Part shown: positions 13,245-23,248 of the stretch, in pieces
Position numbering within the stretch: position 1 is the first letter of the stretch
Layout: each line of letters opens with the position of its first letter
Assembly: GCA_958295665.1 (NCBI GenBank)
Contig: OY282560.1
Span: 85,598,311-85,662,310, forward strand
Reading direction: 5' to 3'
DNA length: 64,000 nt
Source: Tipula vernalis
Taxonomy: Eukaryota > Arthropoda > Insecta > Diptera > Tipulidae
Position numbers and translations under genes: made by a program
The notes under the pieces: model-generated
Database searches by the model: none
Told to the model about the DNA's origin: nothing
The model's input: only the letters and a program-made list of their open reading frames with translations

Positions 13245-14899
13245 CGCACAATGCAACATCAACCAAAACAACACTTTATGTAAAGAACACATATGAGTGC
13301 TTTATTATTATATTGTCAGAGTCAAACGCTGTTAGTCAAAAATGACTAGTTACTTTGTAAAAAAAATTTATTGTTATCATAAATAATATTTCTCATTATC
13401 ATTTGTCATCGAACCGAAATTCGGGCACTGGTTAAGATCGACCTTTGACACAAATCATCACAATTCGAAATTGGCTCCATTATTTAATATAGAATGTATT
13501 AATTATAGGTTTAACATCAGAAATAATCCTCAACATCCGTTTCCGAATGTTTTAAAATAACCCTTTTCGAAATTAACGAAAATAATAACCAAAATATAGA
13601 TTATTAAACAAAGACAAAATTTAAAAAATTTAAAATGATGTTCTTCAAAGTTGAAGCTGTCAGAAAAATTAATCATAAGTTTAAGAGATAGGTTTTCAAT
13701 TTTTTTTTTTTTTTTTTGGAAATTGTTTCTTGATAGATTAAATTGAAATTGATCCTCTCCGGAATTAAATGATTTTGCTAATCTATTGATTAAGCTGTTA
13801 TCGCCATAATTGGTGGAATAGTGTTCTAGCACCAAAAATCGACGATTCAACAGACAAGCTGAACCGATGTGGCCAAGTAGAACTTTTCCGATAAACCGAG
13901 CAGAAGACGTTTGTTTTCAATGGTGTAAATTTTATATTCTTTGTACCTTGTTAAACGTGGCGTTTTTGAAATTTTTATATTTTTGGAATTACTGAAATTT
14001 TATCAAAAAACACTTTTATTAGAGTAAACAGAGCATTTTTATTGCGTTGGCGCTGTTAATAAATTCACAATATTTCGAAATTCACAAAGGTTACAAAATT
14101 ATGATCCAAAACCCTCTCTATTCTCTCTAAGGGCCGGCCACAAGGGGTTCGGCAGATGTAAAGCACCCCTGTCCACTTAATGATAAGGCTTCGAGTAATT
14201 TAACAAGCCAAGAAAAACCGTGGTTTGCACAAGGATTTACAGCTGTGAAAATTTGAAAAATTATACAATAAAAAAAAGCGACATCAAGACCTTTTCAGCA
14301 ATATAGCATCGCCAATTGTAATAACCACTAATGAAATGAATTTTTGAAAGGTAGTACGTAAAATGATTATTTGTTATTGCTGGCAGACCTACGTAGTTAG
14401 TGGTATTTCACCGCAAAAAAAATATAAAATTTGCATTCGGGGGGCTCTTGATGGAAAAGTCGGTCCTACACTGAAAAAAATTTACTGCGTTTTATTTACG
14501 AATGGCGTTCGTTAACCACAATTCATACTATTAATGTAAAAATTGTTATTTTTACGTAAAAAAACGAAATTTAGAACAAAATCATAAAAATGCGTGCATT
14601 AATAAAGCGGAGGCAATATATGTATATAGGGACGAACTGTAATTAGAAATTTCACCTAAATCCACCACTGTATACTTTTTTAAATTTACTATTATTTGTG
14701 TTTTAGTATTTTATATATAACATGCATAACAGAGAACAATCTACTACCATTCATTTATAAATTTTGATTTGAAAACAAACGTTAAAGGGCAAAAATTATA
14801 AGGACAAAAGTGAAATTTAACATAATTTTTTTTAATTTTGAGATAAAAGTGAAAAGATTCGTATTATTATTATTGCAAATTAGGTCGAAATTTTTATAA
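13245..14899. other. LINE 3'UTR and AT-rich DNA
   Basis: The first approximately 150 bp are the presumed 3'UTR of the Jockey LINE. The rest has no recognised gene. A GC-richer stretch near 14125-14250 and a CACTGAAAAAAA segment near 14471 look like transposon edges but have no confirmed partner. Confidence 0.5.
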
Positions 14900-16055
14900 A
14901 TGGCTAATATATTTTTTGTAGGTTATAATTACAAAATTCCACGAGGAAAACAATTAACCTTGGCGGAGCGCGGCAAAATTGATGCTTTTTATGAAAGTGG
15001 CTTGACATTACGTGAAATTGCTAGCAGAATATGTAGAAGTAAAACCCTTATGCAGAATTATGTAATATTACGAGATAATTATGGCATTAAAAAGCGTTGT
15101 GGTCGTAAATCAACGATAAATGATCGTGACAAACGAGAGATTAAAAGACTTGCAGTTATAGATTCAATGTCTCCTGCACAGATAGGGCAGTATCTTCAAC
15201 TTCCAATTAAAAAAAGGCGTATTCGGCAAATTTTAAAAGAATCGGAACATTTGAAATACATGAAACGAGATGCTCGTCCGCGAATTTTACCAAGGCATAA
15301 AATCGCTCGGTTGAGATTTGCTGAGGTTTACCAATTTTGGAATGAGGAGTGGCATAATGTCATATTTAGCGATGAGAAAAAGTTTTCTCTTGACGTGAAC
15401 AGGGGGGCTATTTGGGAATTCGATTCGAACGTAATCGAGTCTTCGATGTATAAGATTCATATTTGATTTAAATAAGAAACGAATGAATCTGATTCAATTC
15501 AAATAGGAATCCAATACATCGAGGATTCGATCACGTTCGAATCGAATTCTCAAATAGCCCCCCAGGCTTACTCGGCAATCACGAAATTTTGGGGGTGGCT
15601 CGCTGATGGCATGGGGAACATTTTGTTACACAGAACGTGCTCCAATTTGTTTTGTATCAACTAAAATGAATGCCGCCAAGTATGTAAATCTGTTGGAAGA
15701 CGTTTTAGTTGATTTTGGTGATAATACGCTTGGTCAACATTGGGTATTCCAGCAAGATAATGCTGCAATACATTCAGCTCGACTTACAAAATCATTTTTT
15801 GCAGAACGTGGTATTTATGTTTTACAGTGGCCTGCGATTAGTCTAGATCTTAATCCAATGGAAAACGTTTGGGCATTACTTTTTAACCGCGTTTACAATA
15901 ACGGCTGCCAATTTTAAACGGTTACCCAACTACGTAAATCCATTGTCACAGAATGGAAAAATATTGATCAAAGTTTGCTGTAAAACCATATCAACTCGAT
16001 GCCTCGTCACCTCCAACAAGTAATTATAAAAGCCGGAGGTAATACTAATTATTAA
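14900..16055 (+). pseudogene. Decayed Tc1-like (Minos-related) transposase
   Basis: The protein resembles the transposase at 9090-10143 (IPRGKQLTLAERGKIDAFY, then VIFSDEKKFSLD) but has no intron. A DD34E core is recognisable: FQQDNAAIH, then LDLNPMENVW, with 34 residues between D and E. A 162-bp MITE interrupts it at 15402-15563, just after SLDVN, apparently with loss of some residues. Two stops follow, at 15915-15917 and 15981-15983. The C-terminal MPRHLQQVIIKAGG motif then ends at 16055. The likely start region reads I-P-R-G where family members have M-P-R-G, so the original ATG near 14936 may be mutated; the ATG at 14900 adds 12 unrelated residues. No terminal repeats were found. This is a relic. 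Confidence 0.85.
15402..15563. mobile_element. Palindromic MITE inside the Tc1-like pseudogene
   Basis: This 162-bp unit is an almost continuous inverted repeat. It starts GGGGGGCTATTTG and ends CAAATAGCCCCCC, with arms rich in TTCGA words (AATTCGATTCGAACG). It has no coding capacity. Related sequence recurs at 61655-61735 and 62058-62150, so this is a dispersed family. The target duplication is unclear because the G/C runs meet ambiguous flanks. Its mobilising transposase is unknown. Confidence 0.85.
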
Positions 16056-16984
16056 GATAACAATAAGATGCTGATATAATACAGATTATCAAACTGTACG
16101 AACAAACGAACACAAAATGCACCGAACTTGCACACTATATTATACGAATTACAATTTCCGTCGGATTAAAATGGAAAGGCAAGAATGTTATGCACGTGTA
16201 GTGTAAGCTGTTGAAAAAAATGAAATGGAAATACATTAGAAACAAACAGAATTACAAGCATACTTTAAGTATTAAATATTATACATCTTAGCGAGCTGTG
16301 AAAATGACACTTATACATTGATACATACAATAATAAAATAATAATTTTGAAATTGTTTAATCGGTATGCTATGTATGTTTAGTATTGCTCATGCTGTTGC
16401 TGGATTTGGTTATGCGGGGAGTATAGGAACAAAAACTATAAAAGTGGTAAACAGATTCGAATGACATTCCCTGAAGATGCACGCAAGGAAGAAACCGCAG
16501 GAAGACATATTATCGTCTTTCCAGCTGCTATGATTTTACAGTCAAAATAGCGCCTATGTCTAATAGAACCACCCTATTTCATTTAGTTCAAACTGATCAA
16601 ATCAGCGATGCCAATTTGCTTTGTTGACCGGGTTTGCCGTGACCATTCATAAAAGTTTAAATATGGAATCTTCAACAAGATTGCTGTGTATGAATAATGG
16701 TGTACTGCATTTTAAAGCGTACAGGGCACGTTTAGGTGATTAACTAAAGAGAACTGTACTTTGCTCAAGCTCATCGAGATATGGCTATACTAAAATATAG
16801 TTGTTTGTATTTTTCTTTACTTTTCTCAAAAATGTAATGCAATTTAAATACTGAGCGAACGGCAGCCGTCTATCTGCATTGGTTTCTCAGGCCCATCGCA
16901 GAGTCTTGAAATGATACAGTGGATACTTTTACATGAAGGTTTTCACATAATACTTTTGCGGGTTGAGCGTGAACTCGCCCGTTG
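16056..16984. other. Unassigned DNA between transposon fragments
   Basis: Moderately AT-rich sequence with no frame I can assign. Parts near 16440-16720 are GC-richer than average and may be old transposon or host relics. Confidence 0.4.
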
Positions 16985-17150
16985 TTTTTTGTTAAGGATT
17001 TTTCCTTTAGCACCGTAATTTAGCATGTGCCAAATGTCTATAATGTGCCAAATGGCCTTAGTTACCAGTGATTGTCACGAGGAGGCAGCACGTACACTTA
17101 GTGAACAGGCTACCCCTTACACAATTGCACCCATCATAGTCTCAACCCGT
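16985..17150 (-). mobile_element. LINE 5'UTR fragment (LOA/I group), inverted
   Basis: In reverse complement this matches about 60040-60190, the 5'UTR of the internally deleted LINE. Shared features include CACGAGGAGGCAGCACGTAC and the GCCAAATGGCCTTAGTTACC block. It also shares the GCCTCCTCGTGGC core with the full-length LINE 5'UTR near 32070. It is a short orphan piece next to a plus-strand LINE fragment of a different type. Confidence 0.7.
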
Positions 17151-17196
17151 AACTTTAAAGCCTTTTCCATAATAAAACGTTGATAATTATCCTTAA

Positions 17197-18197
17197 GCTC
17201 TTTATCAGTGGTTTAAGTCTTATTTAAGTGAAAGGAAGCAATGTGTAAGAATAAATGGGGTTCTTGGTGACTGCATGTTAATAAAATCGGGTGTTCCTCA
17301 AGGTTCCGTTTTAGGGCCGATTTTATTTTTAGTTTATTTTAATTCGTTATGTAAGTTAAACTTTAAAGGTCACTTGGTTGTTTTTGCTGATGACACATCT
17401 CTTTCCTATACTGGTCCTACTCTAAAGGTTATTCATGATGACTTTCGCTATGATTTACAAATTATGCGTAAATGGTTCAATCTTCATCATATGATAATTA
17501 GTACAAAAACAAAATGTATGAATTTCGATCTCAGAGATAAATCTGACGTCATAGTTCATCCATTTTTTATTTGTCATAGAATCGAGTGTACTAATACAAA
17601 TTGCCATGGGTATTGTACCAAAATCGATAAAGTGAACCAGTTTAGATACCTAGGTGTGGTGATTGGCAGCAAGTTAAAATTTGTTGATCACATAAAACAG
17701 GTAAAAACTAAGTTGCATTTTGCTTTAAGAAAATTATATATTCTTCGGTCTGTCTGTCGTAAAAGCTTTTTAAAATCGTTATATTTTTCTTTAGTTAATA
17801 GTGTAATTGAATATGGTATAACTGTTTGGGGTGGTGTATATTTCACCAATCTTTTACCAATTATTAAGATACAAAAAGCCGCTATCAAAATTATACAATT
17901 CAAGCGTCAAAGAGACCATAGTTTCCCTTTGTTTCTTAAATCTGGTATTTTAAATATTCGAAATTTATACATTTATAAAGTGTTAAAATTATTTTTCTCT
18001 CGTAGTGGTTTTAAACAAAAAAGACAAGTCAAATGTACTTGGTTGCGTTTTAGAGGTTTTTGTCAAGTGCCTTTTACAAGAAAGGAAAGTTGCAGAAGAT
18101 TTTATGACTTTGTAGCGCCCCTTCTTTTCAATAAGCTTTCACACATTGTAAATGAGGAAATTACTATTAAAGTTTACCTTAAATATTTGAAAATATA
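17197..18197 (+). pseudogene. LINE reverse transcriptase C-terminal part
   Basis: The open frame begins after a TAA at 17194-17196 and reads WFKSYLSERK, then GVPQGSVLGPILF, the catalytic FADDTSL, and FRYLGVVI. A C-terminal region follows with NSVIEYGITVWGG. These are RT blocks from the thumb-proximal palm onwards. The true frame extends upstream of the first ATG at 17275, so that ATG is internal. The frame runs into the maT left end at 18198. Clade assignment is tentative: CR1/Rex/Kiri-like is favoured because RNase H and a zinc finger are absent and the C-terminus differs from the Jockey copy at 13242. Confidence 0.75.
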
Positions 18198-19504
18198 CAG
18201 GGTGACTGACACGAAGTGTTACCAACTTCAGAATGTTATTACTGTCAAACCAGTGATGACAGAGCGCTCAAATTTACACTAATGACAGTTCATTCCATTG
18301 TTTACAAGCGTACAGAAGCATTTTAGTGGGAAATATTCAGAAAAAAAGTTATCCGCACTGGAATTAATAACAGTGTGATTTCTCTATATTTGGCTGGAAA
18401 ATCACAGCCGCAGATTGTTAACCAATTAAAACATCTGCATGTGAATAAAATGTTTGTGTATCGCACCATAAATCGTTATAACGATACTGGCAGCATTGCA
18501 AAACACCATGGTGGTGAACCGAAACGCACTGCAACATCGCCGTATATCATTCGGAAGGTGAAGGTCAAATTGGCTCGGAATCCGCGCCATAGCGGCAGAA
18601 AAATGGCTCGTGAGGCGAACATTTCGCTCAAACGGATGCAGCACATATTGAAAGATCATCTTGGACTAAAGGCCTTGAAATTCCATAAAACGCATGGTCT
18701 CACCGATGCTCAAAAAAAAGTTAGAGTAGAAAGAGCAAAGAAGTTGTTACGCTTGCACGAAAGTGGCGATTTGCCGAATTTGGTTTTCTCCGATGAGTCA
18801 CCGTTCGTTATTGAGCAATATGTGAACAAGCAAAACGACCGGATTTACTTGCCCGGCCGTTCTACTGAAAATTTGGACCAACGGATTGCCACTCGAAACC
18901 AAGCGCCGCCGATGGTGATGGTTTGGGCCGCCGTAACGGCCGAAAGCCGTTCACCGCTCGTTTTTTTGGACCGTGACATCAAGATAAATGCTCAAATTTA
19001 TCGGGATCATGTGTTGGAGGGAGCGTTGAAGCCTTGGGCACAAAAACATTTCGGCCGCAGAGCCTGGACATTTCTACAGGACTCGGCGCCGAGTCATAAA
19101 GCGCGCGTCAATCAAGATTGGCTGAGAAACAACGTTCCGCGGTTCATTTCCACTGCCCAATGGCCACGAAATTCACCGGATGCAAATCCGCTAGATTTCT
19201 CGGTTTGGGGTATTTTGGAGAGCAAGGTTGGGACAAAAAAATACCAAAGTGTTGATCATCTCAAGCATCGCTTCGCCGGGAATGGGCCAAAATACCGCAG
19301 AGCCACTTTCGTGCTGCATGCAATAGCTTTATCGGCCGTTTGAAGGCCATAGTCGCGGCTAAGGGTGGCCAAATCGAAAACTGCTAATGCAATTCGAAAA
19401 TTTAAATATTTGTGAACATTTTTTACTTTGATTCAACAAAATTCATCAAAAAATAAAAATTCTGTGGCGTTTTGTTTTGGTAACACTTCGTGTCAGTCAG
19501 GCTG
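18198..19504 (+). mobile_element. maT-type DD37D mariner-superfamily transposon
   Basis: A 1307-bp element with TA duplications (18196-18197 and 19505-19506). Its inverted ends of about 28 bp start CAGGGTGACTGACACGAAGT on the left and, in reverse complement, CAGCCTGACTGACACGAAGT on the right. It is much GC-richer than its surroundings and interrupts a LINE. It encodes a nearly intact DD37D transposase. Clear ends and little decay suggest a young copy, now probably inactive. Confidence 0.92.
18327..19387 (+). pseudogene. maT (DD37D) transposase, start lost and one frameshift
   Basis: This cut-and-paste transposase has an N-terminal helix-turn-helix region (ISLYLAGKSQPQIV, KRMQHILKDHLGL). The catalytic residues lie in FSDESPF, FLQDSAPSHK and NSPDANPLDFSVWG. 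Thirty-seven residues separate the second D from the D in NPLD, giving DD37D and placing it with maT rather than Tc1 or mariner. The frame is open from 18327 but holds no ATG before the conserved region; the codon at 18375 is GTG. A frameshift near 19270 moves the conserved tail (IGRLKAIVAAKGGQIENC) to another frame ending at TAA 19385-19387. Function is unlikely without repair of both lesions. Confidence 0.88.
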
Positions 19505-19680
19505 TATCTAATGAATTGTTGTAATATCGAATAATTGTATTTCTAACAATATTTCGGTTTCCAGGTTTTAAAATACGTTTGTTTTTCTGAAATATTATGT
19601 TTGATATTCTGTTAACTATATTTGTTTGGATTACTTATTTTTTTTTGTTGTAATAATTTATTGATTACAATTTTCACGAA

Positions 19681-20221
19681 TGTACCGAGAATATCTATAC
19701 TATTACTGGATTTTGATTACTGAATTATACCAACCACTTCGGTAACATTCAAAGGATTAATAAATATATTAATGACTTGGCTTTGAGTTTGGCACGACAT
19801 ATTGGTTGTTCTTAATAATAGTTATTTGCGCACCAAGGGGCAGTACGTATTCTTTCCTTTCAAGGTGGTTCGAAGCGAAGCCGAGTGCTACAATTCCACC
19901 AAGAATAAATTGAATTATTGATAGCTGATTTCAAGTTTTTCAGCATTGTTTATTTTTTTATTTTTAGATAATTACCCTGTTACATACTATATACGAGTAT
20001 TTATAATTTTCGTTTGTTTCCAAAACTAATTTGTCGTCATTTCAGTTAATGATTAATTTTTTTTTTTTTTTTTTTCAAAGCAGGCGCCAATCAAAATTGA
20101 TTTGTTTGATGGTCGGTAATTATTTTTTTAATATACACAATGTGCATGCCTAACTATTTTATTTGGATTTTATTTATTATTTATATACAGTTAACGAAAA
20201 GAAAACTGCAGCTAAATTAAT
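19681..20221. other. AT-rich DNA, nothing recognised
   Basis: No frame or repeat could be assigned, apart from a GC-richer patch at about 19830-19900 and a poly(T) run near 20059. Confidence 0.5.
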
Positions 20222-20624
20222 TTGTATTTCACACATATAACCCCTGTTGGGAAGGTACCTAAGCCTGAAACTATACAAGACTTTCGACCAATCAGTATAC
20301 AGATGATGAATCATATTTCTAGTTTTGGCTTAATTGATGATCTACAGTCCGGGTTTCGAGAAAGACATAGTACAACTTCTGCATTAATCAAAATTATAGA
20401 TAATATGAGTTCATCTATTGCAGAACGTAAAGTGCCTTTGCTTGTGCTTCTAGATTTTTCTAAGCTTTTGACAGTGTTAACCATAAAGTTCTGCTCCATA
20501 AGTTGCGCTCAAACTTTAATTTTTCCCATTCTGCGATTAAGCGTTTGGTTTCATACCTATCGGATAGGTATCAAATTGCCAAATTGAATGAAAAATTTTC
20601 CAATGAGAGTTTATTGACTTCTGG

Positions 20625-21967
20625 ACAGCGATTTTGGTCGCAATTTGAGGATTGAGTTGAGTATTACCGGAAGGCAAAAGTATTGGTAAATTGCATTGGT
20701 GTCCAAAGAATAGAGAAAAACAGAGAATAAACATTTGAAATATAAAAAAAAAATTCAGTGTCATCTCATGCGTACGAAAGGTTGTACATATTTTTATTTC
20801 GAGTAATTTTTTGCAAAATTTAAAACTAATAAAATTGTTACTTGAATAATGATTTAAAGATAAATAAATATTAATTAAAAAAGGCAAATAAGTCAGAAAA
20901 ATATATATATAAACTATAATTTTATTAATAATTTTAAGTTAGAAAAATTACACGACGTACATACTCCCTTTCCTGCGCTTGGATCAACACTAAAAGTTAA
21001 AATCACTAATATACTTCTTATATTTTTCACATTATCCCTCTTATCCGATGTTAAACAAAAAAACCTTATGCCATGTTAAATTAAACAAAAAACTAAAAAA
21101 TACGCACATTTGACAGTGTCTAATGGGCGTTTTTTTAAGTTTTTTGTTTAACATGATGCAAATATGAGAGATAAAATGACACGAAAAAGAGGGACATAAA
21201 ATATAATGTGGAAAAAATAAGAAGTAAATTAGTTATTTTGGCTTAGTGTTAATTCAAGCACAGGAAAGGGTGGATGTACGTCGTGTGATTTTTCATCATT
21301 TTAAATTATTAATAAAATTATAGTTTATAAATATTTATCTGACTTATTTTCCATTTTTAGTTAATATTTATTAATCTTTAAATCATTATTTAATTAACAA
21401 TTTTATTAGTTTTAAATTTTGCAGAAAATTACTGGAAATAAAAATATGTACAACATTCCTTACGTGCGCATGAGATAACACTGAATTGTTTTTTTTGATT
21501 TTTCAAATGTTTATTCTCACATAAGACATAACTCAAAACAAAAAAATAAAAAAGTTAAAAATATTATGAATGTGGTCGACGAAGAATGTAAAAATTAAAA
21601 ACCATTTATTTATGCTGCTTTTTGCTTTTTATATTGAAGATCACCACGAGCAATTGATTGTGTATATTGTTTTGGATTTTTGGTAACGAAGTAAAATGAA
21701 TGTCTCGTTTACAACAACAATAGATAGAAAAACATGAATTCCTCATGTTAAAAGGTAGGGAAAAATAACTCAAAGCGAGCGGAAGCAACAAAAAAGTTGA
21801 ACCGATTTCACCCGCTTAGCTTATTTTTGATACTTACCATCATGAGAAAACACACTAATACAATAAAAATATTTGACGGCACACAATAGCAAAATGTATA
21901 TTATACGCCGTGTACATATACAAAATTCTCAATCCTCAATCCTCATTTTGCGACCAAAATCGATACC
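20625..21967. mobile_element. 1.34-kb inverted-repeat insertion
   Basis: It is flanked by CTGG (20621-20624 and 21968-21971). Its outer ends share CGATTTTGGTCGCAA followed by TGAGGATTGAG in inverted orientation over about 28 bp. It has no significant coding capacity. Most of it is a large hairpin (20723-21518). The end sequence resembles repeats at 51548-51728, implying a family. Superfamily is unknown; a 4-bp target duplication is apparent but should be confirmed on an empty site. Confidence 0.7.
20723..21518. repeat. Approximately 800-bp inverted repeat (hairpin)
   Basis: Two arms of nearly 400 bp match in opposite orientation around a centre near 21116 (GACAGTGTC). Landmarks pair across it: GAGAATAAACATTTG at 20723 with CAAATGTTTATTCTC ending at 21518, TTGCAAAATTTAAAACTAAT on the left with its complement on the right, and CACGACGTACAT in both arms. 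The arms have diverged slightly with small indels. A transcript through it would fold into long double-stranded RNA. Confidence 0.88.
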
Positions 21968-23248
21968 CTGGTGTTCCTCAGGGTTCAATCTTAGGCCCTT
22001 TGTTATTTATGATGTTTATAAATGATATCAGAAATAGTGTAGCTCCGGTAAAGTTTCATATTTTTGCAGATGATGTGCAAATCTATGACTCGGCAGTAGC
22101 AAGCGATATGGATGCTTGCGTGCTAAGAATAAACGATACACTTGAACGAATTTTAATTTGGAGCAATAACAATCATATTAAAATCAACCCCTTAAAATCC
22201 AAAGCCATGTTCCTAACTAGTAATAAAGTAATGTTATCCAACCTTCGGCATTATAATATCAAAATTGACAATGCGAATATTGAGATTGTGGATAGGAACT
22301 TGGGGTTATTGATGAATAACAAACTTAGTTGGGATGATCATGTAACCCAATTACGTGGTAGAATATGCTACGTTAAGGACGATATGGCCTCATGAAAGCT
22401 ATACGCCGCGGGACGCTAAGCTGAAATTAATACGATCATTAATTATTCCGCATTTAGCCTACTGTGCCCCTATTTATTCTGGTTGCTCTAAGTCCTCGTT
22501 CAGAAAATTAAATATCGCTTTAAATTCTTGTGCTCGTTATATATACAACAAAAAGAGAGCTGATTCAATTTCAAGTTATACTCGTTTAATATTGGGGTGT
22601 GATTTATATCATTATTTAGAGTTCATAACAGTTATTTTCCTGTATAAAACAATTTATTTTAGAAATCCCATGTATCTCTTCAATTTGATAAAATTTTTTA
22701 GAGTCGTATGTCTAGTATCAGTCTTCCTACAAATTGCCAAACTAAAGCACGTGAGTCATCTTTTTTTGTGCGGGGTTTTAAACTTTGGAACTCATTAAAT
22801 CCTAATTTACAATCTGAGAAAAGTCTAAGCAACTTTAAAAACGATTGCTTCACATATTTTTCATCTCTAAGTTGATTCTTGTTTCATTTTGGAATACTGG
22901 TTCATATTGTTTAGTGATAATTTTGTTCGGGTAGATGCAACCAGATTTATGATTTATGATTTATAAATTTTGTAAATTTGGTTTGTAAATTTATATATTT
23001 ATTTAGTATTTTAACATAAGATTTTTAGACAGCAATTGTTGTATTTGGTTTACCTTTTTGAAATATTATTTAATTCTATTGTTCGTCATATGAAATTATT
23101 TAATGTTCTAATTTTAATCAAGATTGTGTAATTGAATATTTGAATTGAGTATACATAAGAAGATTTTCTTGTATTTTAAGGAAATTGTTATAAGGCTAAG
23201 CCTTACTTGTATAATATTAATAAGAAATAAATAAATAAATAAAAAAAA

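Larger units (their letters stand above)
7444..13400 (+). mobile_element. Jockey-clade LINE, interrupted by a Tc1 element
   Basis: This is a non-LTR retrotransposon with a gag-like ORF1 carrying three zinc knuckles and an ORF2 with apurinic endonuclease and reverse transcriptase but no RNase H. That layout defines the Jockey clade. A Minos-like DNA transposon occupies 8831-10446. Closing that gap at its TA target restores the ORF1 reading frame, so the LINE is older. ORF1 has one in-frame stop and ORF2 one frameshift, so the copy is defective. The exact 5' and 3' ends are uncertain: open frame begins at 7444 and the 3'UTR runs to about 13390. No clear target-site duplication was found. Diverged inverted repeats flank it at 7379-7413 and 13399-13433. 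Confidence 0.85.
17190..19680 (+). mobile_element. 5'-truncated CR1/Jockey-group LINE, split by maT
   Basis: The element keeps only the middle and C-terminal part of the reverse transcriptase ORF and probably some 3'UTR. A maT transposon sits at 18198-19504. After the right TA the LINE ORF would end within a few codons, and AT-rich 3'UTR-like sequence continues to about 19680. The 3' boundary is a guess because no tail or target duplication was identified. Confidence 0.6.
20228..22860 (+). pseudogene. CR1/Kiri-like reverse transcriptase relic
   Basis: The N-terminal RT piece reads GKVPKPETIQDFRPISI, then a small deletion, then LQSGFRERHSTTSAL and VLLDFSK. Further in another frame comes SYLSDRYQIAKLNE. 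After the insertion the protein continues GVPQGSILGPLLF, the catalytic FADDVQIYD and NPLKSK. Near 22370 a frameshift leads to LKLIRSLIIPHLAYCAP and the C-terminal region to about 22860. No endonuclease part remains. It cannot encode an active protein. Confidence 0.75.
20222..23248 (+). mobile_element. CR1/Kiri-like LINE, split by an inverted-repeat element
   Basis: The left part (20222-20624) and right part (21968-23248) read as one reverse transcriptase when the 1343-bp insertion between them is set aside. The two halves meet at a shared CTGG. The 3' end has AAATAAATAAATAAATAAAA at about 23223-23245, a tail type common in this LINE group. The 5' end is truncated within the RT. The element is decayed, with several frameshifts. 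Confidence 0.75.
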
